Shown: positions 1 through 12,400 of the stretch, one piece after another
Layout: every line of letters begins with the position of its first letter
Position numbering within the stretch: position 1 is the first letter of the stretch
Source of the DNA: Choristocarpus tenellus KU-1152
Taxonomy: Eukaryota; Phaeophyceae
Assembly (NCBI GenBank): GCA_964200185.2
Contig: CAXNAD020000368.1
Location: 1-20,930 of the forward strand
Reading direction: 5' to 3'
Length of the DNA: 20,930 bases
Position numbers and translations under genes: made by a program
Notes under the pieces: generated by a model
Database searches by the model: none
Seen by the model: the letters and a program-made list of their open reading frames with translations, nothing else
What the model was told of the DNA's origin: nothing

Positions 1-41
1 CCCAAATGGACGCGGCTCTACCCTCTAAGATACTTTGGCTC
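1..41. mobile_element. Family A element, right end only (cut by window edge)
   Basis: Begins at CCCAAATGGACGCGGCTCTA and ends in the terminal CTAAGATACTTTGGCTC, as in the full copies, in the same orientation as the copies at 2734, 3803 and 14019. Confidence 0.8.
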
Positions 42-44
42 GAA

Positions 45-199
45 CTCTTGACTAGATAGTAAGGACTACACATAAGAGTAGGAGGGGTATTGTGATAGAT
101 GTTGAAGTTCGATAAATTCACTTCTCCAAGGGATTAAGTTACAACAGCTCTTGGCTAGATAGTGAGGACTACACACAGGAGTAGGATGGGTATCGTGAT
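45..199. repeat. Diverged direct duplication, about 52 bp, offset 103 bp
   Basis: 45-97 and 148-200 share CTCTTG(A/G)CTAGATAGT followed by AGGACTACACA and GTAGGA(G/T)GGGTAT(T/C)GTGAT with scattered differences. Both lie just beyond the partial family A end. Confidence 0.75.
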
Positions 200-351
200 G
201 CAAAAGAACTGTGAGATAGAATAGAGTACAGTGCACCTGTGATACACCAAGTATTCCTGAATTGAGTAAGCTGCTCATCTGCTAGAATGGTGCAAAGGGC
301 TCTCTTTTCTGCTGTTGGACTAAGACATTCTTGGAGCACCCTCTCTTTCAT

Positions 352-472
352 TCATTCCTCTCCTATCCCTGCAAGTTCTTGCCTTTCCTCAAGTTGAAAA
401 ATTGACCGCTGCAGGTTTCCAACCTGTGAACTGAGAGTACTCTCAGCTTGGCTATGTCTGGCCTCAGCTTCC
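352..472 (-). CDS. FAM184-like exon 20, probable last exon in window
   Basis: The acceptor gacgacag|G supplies the base needed after exon 19. Product EAEARHSQAESTLSSQ, then VGNLQRSIFQLEERQ, then a TGA at 354-352. Heptad spacing continues up to the stop, which favours genuine coding. Two doubts remain. A possible donor CAG|gttgga at 424 is also in phase, and no AATAAA or ATTAAA is visible on this strand down to base 1. The frame after the TGA stays open for another 60 codons starting with ATG. Confidence 0.65.
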
Positions 473-3400
473 CTGTCGTCACACCCAAAATGAAGGAACA
501 AAGGGGGATTGATCAAAGTTGAAAGTCACTCAGAGAGAACATTCAAATTCCCAGGAAGAAGGCATATCAATGTTGAGGTGCCTCTGGACTAGTGAGAGGC
601 ATTGACCCGGCAATAGTCAACTTCATCATGCCACTGTCGCACATACTTCGGGACTTGATGTCAACTAGGGAGATTGCCGAAGCATAGGTGACAGCACAAT
701 ACTGAACACATCACACAAGTATATCCAGACGTTGAGGATTGACCTTGGAGCAGTCGAAAATGGATACATGCAAGAGTCAAACCTATACAAGGAGAAGTTT
801 TTCCAAACTAAAGCAACTGTCTTTACTAGCCTTGCTACCTAACAACATGGTGTGCTGTCCATCACCCCGCAGCCCCTCTCTATTCAACAGCAATATTACC
901 ACTTGTGACCTATTATGATTAAAGATGGTTACTTCCCACCACAGACTCCACCGACCATTCAGTGCTCCCCCCCCTTCATGGTCCCCTTCGAAATTATATC
1001 CTTGTCTACCTACCCCGAAGGTCTATTTCATCTTGTTCTTGAAATTCGCTGGATAGATACATACATCTCACCACCTGATTCTTAATTGTACCTGAGGTTG
1101 TCCCTGTAACGCCCTTCGGCATGGCTGAGCTCAATGGCATGTTTGGCCACAAGGGCTCCCTGTCGTGCCTGCACCTCTGCTTGGAATTGTTGAGCTTTGG
1201 CTTCCATGGATAGTTGCAGTCTGGCCATGTCTTCCCTTGCGCTTGCTAGGTCAGCACCAAGAACAGTAGCCTATTGGTGCATTGTGAATGGGAGTGAGAA
1301 AGGGGGGAGTAGGAGTGGGAAGTAATATGGAGGGTTTCTCATGGGAATAGTCAATGAAGATGAGGCGATTATACGGATATTGATACGGTTTACTATGAAT
1401 CCTCCACAAAGATGACACCTTTTGGTACCTGTCCAAGAATTGTGGCATGTTCATCCTAGGTAAGCGCCGGCCCCTGCACTGTTGTAGTACTGTCCTAGGG
1501 ACTCCAATAAAATGTACTCGATGTAAATACAGATTTCTTACTCCAGCTGCAGTGGCTACATCATTTAGAAAATAATATGTGCATGACATTGTGCAATAAT
1601 ACACTGATGTTTTGACTGCAACTGAAAATAAAATATGCTTTTTGAACTCCTCTTCACAATTTACCTATCTTCATTTATGCTAGTGAAAGATGAGGGATAC
1701 CCCCTTGCATACAGATCCATCAATACTGTGAGGATTATTGAACCCAGGGTAGTGGCACTCATTCCGCCTTGCTTGCCCCAACCCAACTCCCTGAGCTGTC
1801 CTGACGTGATAATATATTCTGGGGTTTCCCCCAGGTCGGCAAACTAAAATGGTTTCATCCTCTGCTGGACTAGTCCCACAATTATTTTACATGTCCGGAT
1901 CATGTCCACTGAGTTATTGTACCGGTCCATGTGCGCCGCTTGGTCAGTCTGACTTTTTCTCATTTATGTCTGGACCATGTCCACTACGTGTTGTGCTAAT
2001 TCAGCAATGTAAAATGTGCCCATGTGCATGCCCAAGGTAAAGTTATACTCATATCCAAGGTGAATTATACCTCAGTATGTTCAAATAGGTTGAATTCTTT
2101 CAATTTTTCTCTGAACGTTTTATGGACTCAAGATAATGAAGTACATATATATGTGCATTGAGAATGTCAGCACCCATATATGCGTGGAATTTTATTTCAA
2201 GTTACATGCTTACAATTTACTAGATGACCCTAGACGAATAAGTGTCAAAATACAGTACATAGTGCTAGAATACATCTTGAAGTCAGAAATCTCGTCAGCC
2301 GTCCAAACACCAAAAACACACAAATGAATTTGTAGTCAATTTTGTATTTTTTTATAGTATGTAGAATAGTAATTTTCCCAAATACAGAAATATCAATATA
2401 TATTTTTACCACTTACAGTAGTAGGAGTGTAGGATAGAAGATACAAGCAGAGTGAATGGTAAATAGGGGGGCATGGCCATGATGTGGTCGGCTCAAGTGT
2501 CGACAAAATGTTACCAGACTGACCACAGAAAAACTGTTCTAAGATAGCTCAGTCCATGGCTGTCACTACTCAACATGACCAGGGCCACCGGCCGGCCATG
2601 TGCAACTCTGTTCAGACATTACCGAGTCCATGACCATCAGCCGTTTCAACATGGATGGACCACGGGCCGACCTGTGGCCCTATGGCTGGCAGTGTACATG
2701 TTAACTGCCCAGCCCCGTGAAAAGCCTGAAAATGAGTGGAAGTATCTTAGAGGGTAGGAGTCTTGCCCTGTTTGTCCTTTTGGGGCTTGACTTCCCGTGG
2801 GAGTGTTTATGACATTTTTCCACCCCAAAATGTTTCGGAGTAAGTAAAATGTATACCTTATGCAAGGTGTGTCCGGAACAAGGATACTGACACTTCCTAA
2901 CAAACACGGTAGCCAAAATTACATCTAGATCACAACATTGGTTATTGGCCTCCAAATGGACGCGGCCCTACCCTCTAAGATAATTTGGCTCAATGTTGGT
3001 GAAGGTGTATGTCTTTGTGAACCGCAAGTCAAGACAGCTGTGAGTAATGAAGCTTGTGAGCAAGATCAGCTAAACTTGATAAGGGTATGAATGTATTCTT
3101 CATCCATCCGCTATGATTGGAATGCAGGTGGTATTTTGCTGAGAGAGCACTCTAGATACCTGAATCTAGATGTATGTCCTCACAACTGTTGTGTGTCCCA
3201 TCTGACCCCTTCCTCTTTTCTTATCCATTGCATTTTTCATTCCAAAGTTCTCCCAAACAGAACACCTCTTGCCACATCATCCCACTTAGTTGTGTACTAC
3301 ATTGCAATTTTTCGAATATAGGCAATAAGAGCAGCAGATTTGCTCTATCACGGCAAGAAAATTCTATAGTCAACCAATTCCTTATCCTAGTGTGTTCTAT

Positions 3401-6400
3401 GTCAGTCACAACTTATACATGGTTGCCTTCCCTTGAAGTTCTTCCAATTGAGTCATGAGAGGAAACTCTGACCTAGTTCCAGAAACCAACAAGTCACTAT
3501 CACACAATGATCTTAGCCAGACATCTTTTCTACAGAGATAGAGATCTATGTTTAATAGCCGACAAAACCACAAGACGAACTTATCACAAAAAAAGGTCCG
3601 AGATTGATGGCATTGACACCTGATGTGAGCTTTCTTGGTGTCAGTTGCCGATCATATTGTAGCAATAGAGCAGAGGAAAACTAATAAGAAAGCAGTCTTT
3701 TTTTGCTGAAAGGCCACTTCAAGGTTGCAACTATTTGCAATAGAGGGGCAGTCAAGTCTTATCATTGGATGGCAAACTAATCCTTGTGGACTTCTTCTGC
3801 AAGAGTAAAAGTATCTTAGAGGGTACGAGTTTTGCCTTGCCTGTCCATTTGGGGCTTGGCTTCCCTCGTGTTTTTATGACATTTTTCCTACTCCGAAATG
3901 TTGTGGAGTAGGTAGAATGTATATGTTATGAAAAGGTGTGTCCAGAACGTGGATATTGACACTTCCTAACAAACACAATATCCAAAATTACATCAAAATC
4001 GCAATATTGGATTTTGACCCCCAAATGAACGCACCTCCACCCTCTGAGATACTTTGTCTCGCAAAGTGTTGCTGTTTGTGATTCCCTTTTCCCTCTCACT
4101 TTGATTTTTGTCAGTTTTTTAGCACCAATTTTCTTCAAACTCAAACTGCATGTGTTACCAGAGGTTAGAATAGTAGGCCAACCTACTTAGGTTCCTGACC
4201 ATACTTGACCTCTTTGTACTAGTGTTTTTGTAAAAGAAATTTCAGTTTCCCTGGATCATTTCCTCATGTATCCAGCCCTCTGAACTTTGCTTGTTGTCGA
4301 GTTCACTGACCCCATAGGACATTCTTTTACACACTACAAATCGATGATACCTTAGAATATCCCACTCATGAGAGTTGTAGGAGTAACAGTGGATATGTGA
4401 CAGATAATGTCGAAATTAAGTGTACTGGATGGTACATACTCGTAATAGAATATTATTATATGACCACAAACATACATTTGGAGATGTTTTCAGTGGGAAG
4501 AAAGAACGTTCATGTGATCTAGTATTGGTGTATGCCAAGGTCTCTTGGGTAATTTACTCTTACGCAAGAGTAATATAGATTTAGGTCGAGTAAGGCTATT
4601 TGCTAACAAGGACCTACTATGGATGGGCATCTTCCATTCCAGTGCATCTGTAGTTAACGGCATTAATGCTATCTTGGGTGCCACCACCACTCTCTCAAGT
4701 ACCTCACACAATAGTCATGTAACTATTTGCATTGAAGTATTACATTCAATACAGAATTCTCCATGACCCCATACCCAGTTCAGTGCCACCTGGGAGATAC
4801 AAAAGTGTACAGTAACATTGTGTGCCAATTTTTCTGACACACCTCACCTCTCCCTCTTTAGCATGTAGATCCTCTCTTACTTGAGCCAGGAGTTCAGATT
4901 GAGCATCTCTTTCGCCCTATTGTGCAAATTGTCAAGAGTGTGGCAGGTTCTCTTGATTGAGTCACTTGGTGCAAGAATTGGGGAAGAAAGAATGGGAGAC
5001 TGAAGGCGGGAAGCTCGCCATATTTTCAGGTAGTGGTTTAAGGAATGATTTCAAGAGCTGCCTGAGTTCATACTTCTTCGGACACTTGCTGGTTGGAGCT
5101 GCTCGGCCCGGTGTTACTGATCATGTATCCTTATCACAGGCATATCTTGACTTTGCTCCACTTTGCTCAATCCCTCATTCTACACGTATAACACGGCTGT
5201 TTAATACCCATTCCTAATCCTAATCCTAATCCAAGTTTATTCTTGCTATGATCTTTCTACTGCTCACCTCTAGCTTGGCCTTTACTGCACCCATCTTCAA
5301 CTCGTGTTTCTCTCTTAGCTCCTTTGATAGATTGGTTGTCGCCAGTACCTTTTCTGCTTCAGCTGCTCGTCTTACCTTGAGGAGTTCTTGTGAATGCTGC
5401 TTTGTTAAAACCTCAAGTTCACGATCGTGTAGTTCATTGCCTGCTTTGACCTCCTCCTGGGCCTTAGACTAGTGCACAATGCATCATGCCACAATCAAGG
5501 GAGAGGGGTGTGTGGGATGAGTGTATGATAGTAGGCTCTAACCAACGGTTAAATTCTTCACTGTCAACATGGCAATAGTTGAGCCGTTTTTGACGTGTTG
5601 TCTTGAGGACATGCACGGTACAGGGTGAGCTGTACTCTCTTTTGAGGGAAGTCTAGTTCAAGTTAACGTTCTACTCTGCATTCATGTCCAAACACCTTTG
5701 GAAATTGTACAGAGACCTTTCAGGATGGTGTGCCGAACAATTTTATCTACTCGGAGCATTCTCCTTTCTCCCCCTTGATGCCTACCCTGGGGTGATCAGC
5801 TTCAAAAACATTTTTTCTAATTCTGCCCTTCTGAACTGCTCCCCTCAAAGAGCCAACGCCTCTGTTCTTTCTCCTTGTGGGATTGCCAAACAATCACGCT
5901 TGATATTTGCGTGTCAGTATAGCCTCCTCTACTTGCCCTGGGTTGAAATAGTTCTATTCCAAGAAGAAATTTTCTTCTGTTGTCGAAACATAATGACTAA
6001 TGAGGGGAACATGACCCAACCCTCACTTATGTTGCACCACATTAATTTTTTGTTGTTCCAATTTCCTTACCTTGAGATTTTCTATGGCATTAGCATGCCT
6101 CACCTCCTCCTCCTCCATCTGCTTGACGTGAGCATCTACCAATGCACATCTCTGGGTCTCCTAAAGGCGGGGATTGACCGGATTCCTTTCTCCATTAGGA
6201 ATGACTAGAGGTCAACAATAGGATGTAGACTAGGAATTTGATGGTTGAGGTATCGAACCTTCACTTCCTTGACTGTGGAAGGAATGCAAAATATAATACG
6301 CACCATATAGCTGAGTGCTTGGGTCTATCCACAACAATCTCCTGACACTAGCTTCCAGTGCATGAGCTTGATGTCATGTTAGAGTCTACACTGTTGATTG

Positions 6401-9400
6401 ACGTCACAATATGAGGATGCTAAATGCCTTGAATAACACCTACTTGTTATTGCCCCGTTACTGAAGAAGGGGGAGATATATTTATCTACAAACTTGAAAT
6501 ACAATCACCAGTACATGCATATGCTCATCAAGGGGGTGACATAACCCTGTTGAGACAATGTTAGTGGACTACTGGAATGGTTGCCATGAATTTATTTTTC
6601 TAATCTCTACTCTGATTCGGCCTGCATTACATCTAGCATTGACCTAGAGTCTTGTGTGGAAATTTCACTTCCAACTCCACCAATTGAATCCTTTACCTTG
6701 CTGGGATTGCTCCAACCTTTCTTCTTACCATCTGCTCTCCACCTTACAAACTATTTTATCCAATGAGAGGCCCTTCAGTCCCGGGGCTTGTAGCAGCTCC
6801 TGGACTTTGGGGTCCAAAGTATATTTTCTTTCTCACCGCTGCCTCCAGCTTCTTCACCATCAAATCATTCGCCTGCTGCTGAGCTGTTGTGTACATGACT
6901 TCTGCAGCCGTCATCTTTGCCTGTACCTCGGCAGTCCTAGTGTCTGCCTCCTGAAGCTCCTTGGCGTGTTTGGCTTTGAGGGAGGCAGACATTTCTTCAA
7001 TCTCAAACTTCTGGGCCTCACTTGCGGTGATAGAGACATGTTTGACAGCCTCCGAAACATCCCTGACAGCCCTATTGGGAGCCCACAGCAGCAACACCCA
7101 GGAGTATGAGTGCATTGAACTTTGGAGAATAACAAAACACCCCTTTTTTTTTTAAATCTGGCCTATCATCCTATCCAACGTACTCTTGTAGGATAAAAAC
7201 GATATTTCACAAAATGTGGTCGGTTCAGAAACAGGTCTGACGCCTTCTGGAGGACTAGGTTGACTTGATGTGCATTTTAGCCATCCCTTGTTCTAAAATT
7301 AAAGCGCAGTAAAAGAAGGGGGTAATTCCTTACACCTTACCTATGGTTTAGACACTAAATAGTTGTTGGTTATGTGGTTCTATCATGCTAGCATATAAGA
7401 GGAGCAAAGTAGTCCCTGCCTTCCCCACTCTTTTTCCCCATTCTTGTTAACTATGCACTGAGCTCACCTGTCCTCCAATCTCCGAGTCTCTGCTTCAGCA
7501 AATGCCTCTTGCTCTTCAAATCGTTGTTTCCACGCCTTTTGTGACTCTAGCAATGTATCCCTTGCCTCCTGCAGCTCATTGCCCAGCCGACTCACCTCGA
7601 ATTGTAAATCTGTCTCTTTCTCCTTTGTCATGATTCGAATTTTCAGGGTGAGATGGTAACGTGAGCTTCTTCATTGAACAGGTGGTCTATGAAGAGGCAC
7701 CAGAGCAGAGTAATGCTGCGGGAGCCATCCTGCAGGTACCCAGTATAGTGATAGTGCCTTCTCTATATTCTTATCTCTTCAAGTAGTGTTTCTTCTCTCT
7801 CTTTTTTCTATAGAGCATCGCATTTGTTCTGTGCATTCATCATGCACAGAAGACTCTGGCAAGATTATGGGGATCAGGAAAATACATTCAACTATGGCAG
7901 ATTAATTGATTCGTAATGACCTGTACGGAAAGCAAAGGTCAAAGGTCCACATGATTGCGGATAATGAACAGGATGATGGCGACTTGCACGATTAGCAGAG
8001 GAAAATTGAACAAAATGGCACCGATGAAAAGGGACAAGCGACGGATTTGCACTGATAGGGGTTGAAACAATTTATTGTGTGTTCTTTTTTTGTTGTCTCC
8101 TCATCAGGAGTTTCTCAGAAGGGTTGCGTGCCCAAACGTTGGGCGATTAGGTCCATACAGTTGAAAAGCTAAAATATCCAGAATTTACAACCACTGGATT
8201 AATAGGTACTCTACCAGTTTGGTGCTGGTGTTGCTATTTGCACCATAGGCAGAGAGCTGAAATTCACCATACAGTCCCCTGTTTTCAATCTACAGCATGA
8301 AAAACAAACCCTAGCCCTAGTCCTATCTCATGAGTCAAAGTATCTTAGAGGGTAGAGCCGCGTCCCTTTTGGGACCAAAGTCAAATGTTGCGATTTTGAT
8401 GTAATTTTGGCTATCGTGTTTGTTAGGAAGTCTCAATATCCTTGCTCTGGACACACCTTTTTATAACATATACATTTCACCTACTCCAAAACATTTCAGA
8501 GTAGGAAAAATGCCATAAAAACCCGTGGGAAGCCAAGCCCCAAAACGGACAAACACGGCAAAACCCGTACCCTCTAAGATACATTCACTCTCATGGATCA
8601 TGGTGCATCCATCAATACTTCTGAGCACCAGGCACAATGTCCTTCGAAGTAGTCTAATGAATATCAATGACTTTTGATCTAATTGATTAATGTCAGTTTC
8701 CAGAATCTCCAAAGCTATTAATACCCTTGGCACTTGAAGTACTCCAGAGTGTGCGCACATTGGAGCAATAGCTTTTCAACTGAAGAATGCCTTCTTTCAT
8801 GGGAAACCCTTTGTGCTATGATATCCCTTCCACAAAATAGGGAATTCCTACTTACTGTTTTTTGAAGTTCAATTTGTGTCAAAAAAATGAATACCAACTC
8901 CATAGCATTATTCCCTTCTTTTTTTCCTTGAGCAGTTGTATGATGTTAAATTGAGTTACAGTGCTGATGGTGAGACCCAAAGTATCTGAGGGGTGTGGGG
9001 GGGTCTACACCAGGGTGTCCATTTGCCCCAAAATCATAAAATGTGCATTTCATTATCCATCCGACGTATGGAACCAAATCACCCAAAAATCGCGACATGA
9101 GAAAATTGACCCAAAATAGACAGTCGACACCCCCCCGCAGATACTTTGAGCCTGACCTTGAACACCCAGATACTTTCAACTAGATAGTCAGACAAGGATG
9201 GACTGTTGCCCCTGCTAGAACATACTCATTTTCAGGATTTTTCTATTATAGTATTGTTGCACTTGGTGAGTAGATGGAAGGAGGTATTGTACTTAAACAT
9301 GTGATGCCTTATCTTTCTTGGTCGATTTTTTCTTTTCCTCTACATGAGGAGTAAAAACAAAGATAACAAGAAATACAGTGACCTCTGTATGAGCATCTCC

Positions 9401-12400
9401 TCCCTGATTCAATTTCCCCTTCCGATGTTGAACATGTAACATGTAATTATAACATGTAACTGTAGAAACCTTTCTTGTGTAGCTCCTGTCATCAAGGGGC
9501 ACACCATTCCACAGCCCTCACCTGAACAGTGGCAACACCTATGTTCTGTACGTGTCATGCAGTTTTTTTTAGCAAGAACTTTAGAGGTGCTCCTTGGGTA
9601 GAAAAAATGAACAGATAGTCATTAATAATCCCAAAACGCACCCTTGACTTTGCCTCTGCCTCCTGAGCGATTCTCCGGAGATTCTCTACCAACTCAGCAG
9701 AGGCCCTCAGCTTTTTCTCCCAGTTCTCCGCCGATCTTTCTGCATTCTCCAGTCGGGATACCAGATCTTCTGTGCTCTGCTCCCCACGTTTATGAAGGGC
9801 CTGGGCCTCCAACTCGGCTGCCTCACGCTACGAGGAATAGACAAAATGAGAAAGTGGCTTGTGTGATTGAGAACGAGAATGATTCCAGAGATGTTAAAGG
9901 CGAGGATCCTGAGGGTCAGAGTATCTGGGGGGGATGGTGGCTGTCCATTTGGGGCCATTTTTTTCATGTCGTGATTTTTGGGTGATTTGGTTCCATACGT
10001 TGGATGGATAATGAAAGCGCACTTTTCCTGGTTTTGGTCCAAATGGACACTCTGGTGTAGACCCTCCCCCCCCCCAGATACTTTGGGACTGGCAACACTT
10101 GAGGATACTTTTTCTGTATTGTCGACAACCTGCTCGGTTAATTCCTTCCACCTTGAGGTTTCTGAATCCTCTGCAGCACCAATGTGTATAAATAACCTCA
10201 ACTCTATGTAGAACGTGCTTGGATGGGTGTTTGAGTCCTTGCAGCGCAGTAACTCTCAGATTAATAAATGCATTTTTTGTATACAGGACTTTCGACAGAG
10301 GATTTGACACAAAGTTGCAATAGTAAAGGTAGTCATTGTTACGTCAGTTGAGTTGGTGGTTGGTACGGTATGATTGTGTGATATATTTCTCATGGGTTAC
10401 ATTTTATTTTATGTTTCAACAATGTGTTGAAACTGGCCTTACCTCCCTCTTGCGAGCGTCCCGTTCTTCCTCCAGTTCTTGGTCAAGACGTATTCGTTCC
10501 TTTTCCATTTCTTCAGTCAGCTCCTGACTCAAAGCATTCAATTCTCAATCTCAATTATTTTACTAGAACATTGAGTGAAGACCAAAATGGATAACTCTGG
10601 AAATATTCAAAGAACGACATGGGTTTCCAGCTAATGACATTTGAAGCCAGTCAGACTACAAAAAAAAGAGATTCAGGAATGAATGCCGAGATTAGGTATA
10701 TATATTGCTGGGGCCACGGTTTGGAGCTCAAGCAACCAAGTAAATGCCTCCCTAAGTTCAATCTGGCTCAAACAATGATGATAGGTAGTGATCAGCCCTT
10801 GAAACCAAGAAGATCATCTGAGTAATTTTCTATACTGGTCTTATTCCCCCACTGCACTTTCGTAGACACAATGGTGTAGGTAGGATGTGAGTTGGAGCCT
10901 TGAGATATTTCACTCCTCACTTTCCACCTCGATAGGCAAAAAACACAACCGTTCTAATCACACATAGATAGTTTCTTGCAAGACATCCTTCTACTGCTTA
11001 GTCTAAACTACGGCCCCATACTTGCACTATCTATCTTCACCATTGGCTTCACTTACTCACCACAAACTTCCACATGCCCAAGAGTAACTGTTCCAGATCC
11101 CACAACCATACAGACACCTCAGCATACATACAACCATGTGGGCAACATGTCCTGTCCTGCCTCTATACTTCCCCAAGTACAAACCTTCTGCCTCTTCTCC
11201 GCCTTTTCTGTGATTGTCCTGCTCATTGTCTCCATCTCAGCACGAAGCATATCTTTTTCAGCTTGTCGTTGTTGCTCCACTGCAGCTGCCTGTCTGATCT
11301 CCTTCTCAAAGGATTCCTTTATTGCATGCAACTCTTCTTCAAGCACGGATTTTTTCTGCTGCGCAGTCTTCACCTAGGTGAGAGAGGGAAAAGCTGGTAA
11401 AGTTTTCTCTTCATTTTCTACTGCAGAAAAGAAATCTCCCGGTCCCTTGTCAAGGTAAATCACCAAGCTGGGATCTAAATTCCACAAGCAACCTCTGGTA
11501 GCAAAAAAAAATCACCATGATGTGATCCACAAACTGATGGAACCTCACAATCATTGGTGAAGGGGGCAACAGACCCAGAGTATTGGGGAGGGGGGGGGGG
11601 GTTACACCAGAGTTTCTATTTGGACAAAAAAAATAGGAAAAGTGCACTTTCATTATCCATCCAACGTATGGAAACAAATCACCCAAAAATCGCGACATGA
11701 AAAAATTGACCCCAAATGGACAGCCGCCACCCCCCACCCCTCCCCCAGATACTTTGAGCCAACATGCAAGTACTGCATTTATCTTCATCTGGGAAAAGGA
11801 ATACTGCACTCCATCAGAGCATAGAAATTCACCGGTCAAGCATCTGAACTAAATCATCAATGCTCACAGACATATCCAAGTTTGTTTCTTGAGGAAAACC
11901 TGTTCATGAAGATCAGCAGCGGAGCTGTTTGCCTTCTGAAGCTGTGCGGTGAGATCAATCTCCCTGTCTCTTGCTTTAGCACGTAGTTCTTCGATCTCTT
12001 CCCTCTCTTCCATTGCCTTCTGCTTAGCCTCCCTCAGCTCAGCCTTTAGCAACCCTTGTTTCCCCTGGAACATTTAACCAATACGAAATCTTGTAAGAAG
12101 CAATATTGTGTTGAATGGAGTTGAGGAAGGTCGTGATAACATAAAATTCCCTCAATCAAAACAAAAAGATTGACCTCATTCATCCTTTCATAATAAATAT
12201 GATAGCTACCTCTTTTTGAATGTCATGGACTAGCACAAAACCTGTTCATGATATATGCGTATGTTACTGGGCTGTATTAATAACAGTGCCTCATATTTAT
12301 TTCCTTCAGCTTTTGAGCTGATAGCATTGCTGGGTTTTCAGCTACCCTTTGCAAGAGGGGTGGGGGTATGTATCATTGTTTTTAAAATATAACTAGTGCA

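Larger units (their letters stand above)
1..351. other. Flank after the FAM184-like TGA
   Basis: Holds the partial family A end and the 103-bp-offset duplication. The reading frame stays open on the minus strand to base 169 after the stop. No polyadenylation signal or clear further exon is seen. Confidence 0.5.
1271..4847 (-). other. Intron 18 (3.6 kb)
   Basis: Contains family A copies 1 and 2. It also holds patches of degenerate GC-richer repeats built on TCCATG/CATGTCC/GGCCGG words near 1885-2010 and 2460-2690. I find no coiled-coil coding segment on the minus strand, so no exon is proposed. Confidence 0.6.
7623..9641 (-). other. Intron 13 (2.0 kb)
   Basis: Contains family A copy 3, family B copy 1, a lone B-type terminus near 9163-9178, the candidate microexon, and a GCCCAAACGTTGGGC hairpin near 8130. 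Confidence 0.6.

Noticed and set aside
5213-5232. CCTAAT run as interstitial telomeric repeat
   Set aside because: Only about three units and located inside an intron.
5684-6208. Plus-strand 174-codon open frame
   Set aside because: Antisense to exon 16 and its introns, Cys/Leu/Phe-rich low-quality composition, no splice support.
8113-8144. Hammerhead-ribozyme-like motif (CTCAGAA, GGG...CCC stem, AAACGTTGGGC) as found in Penelope-like retroelements
   Set aside because: Key core bases differ from CUGANGA and GAAAC, no retroelement coding is nearby, and a short stem plus AAACGTT can arise by chance. At best a dead remnant.
9707-10310. Long minus-strand frames (164 and 138 codons)
   Set aside because: They read through family B copy 2 and are a shadow of the repeat and exon 13.
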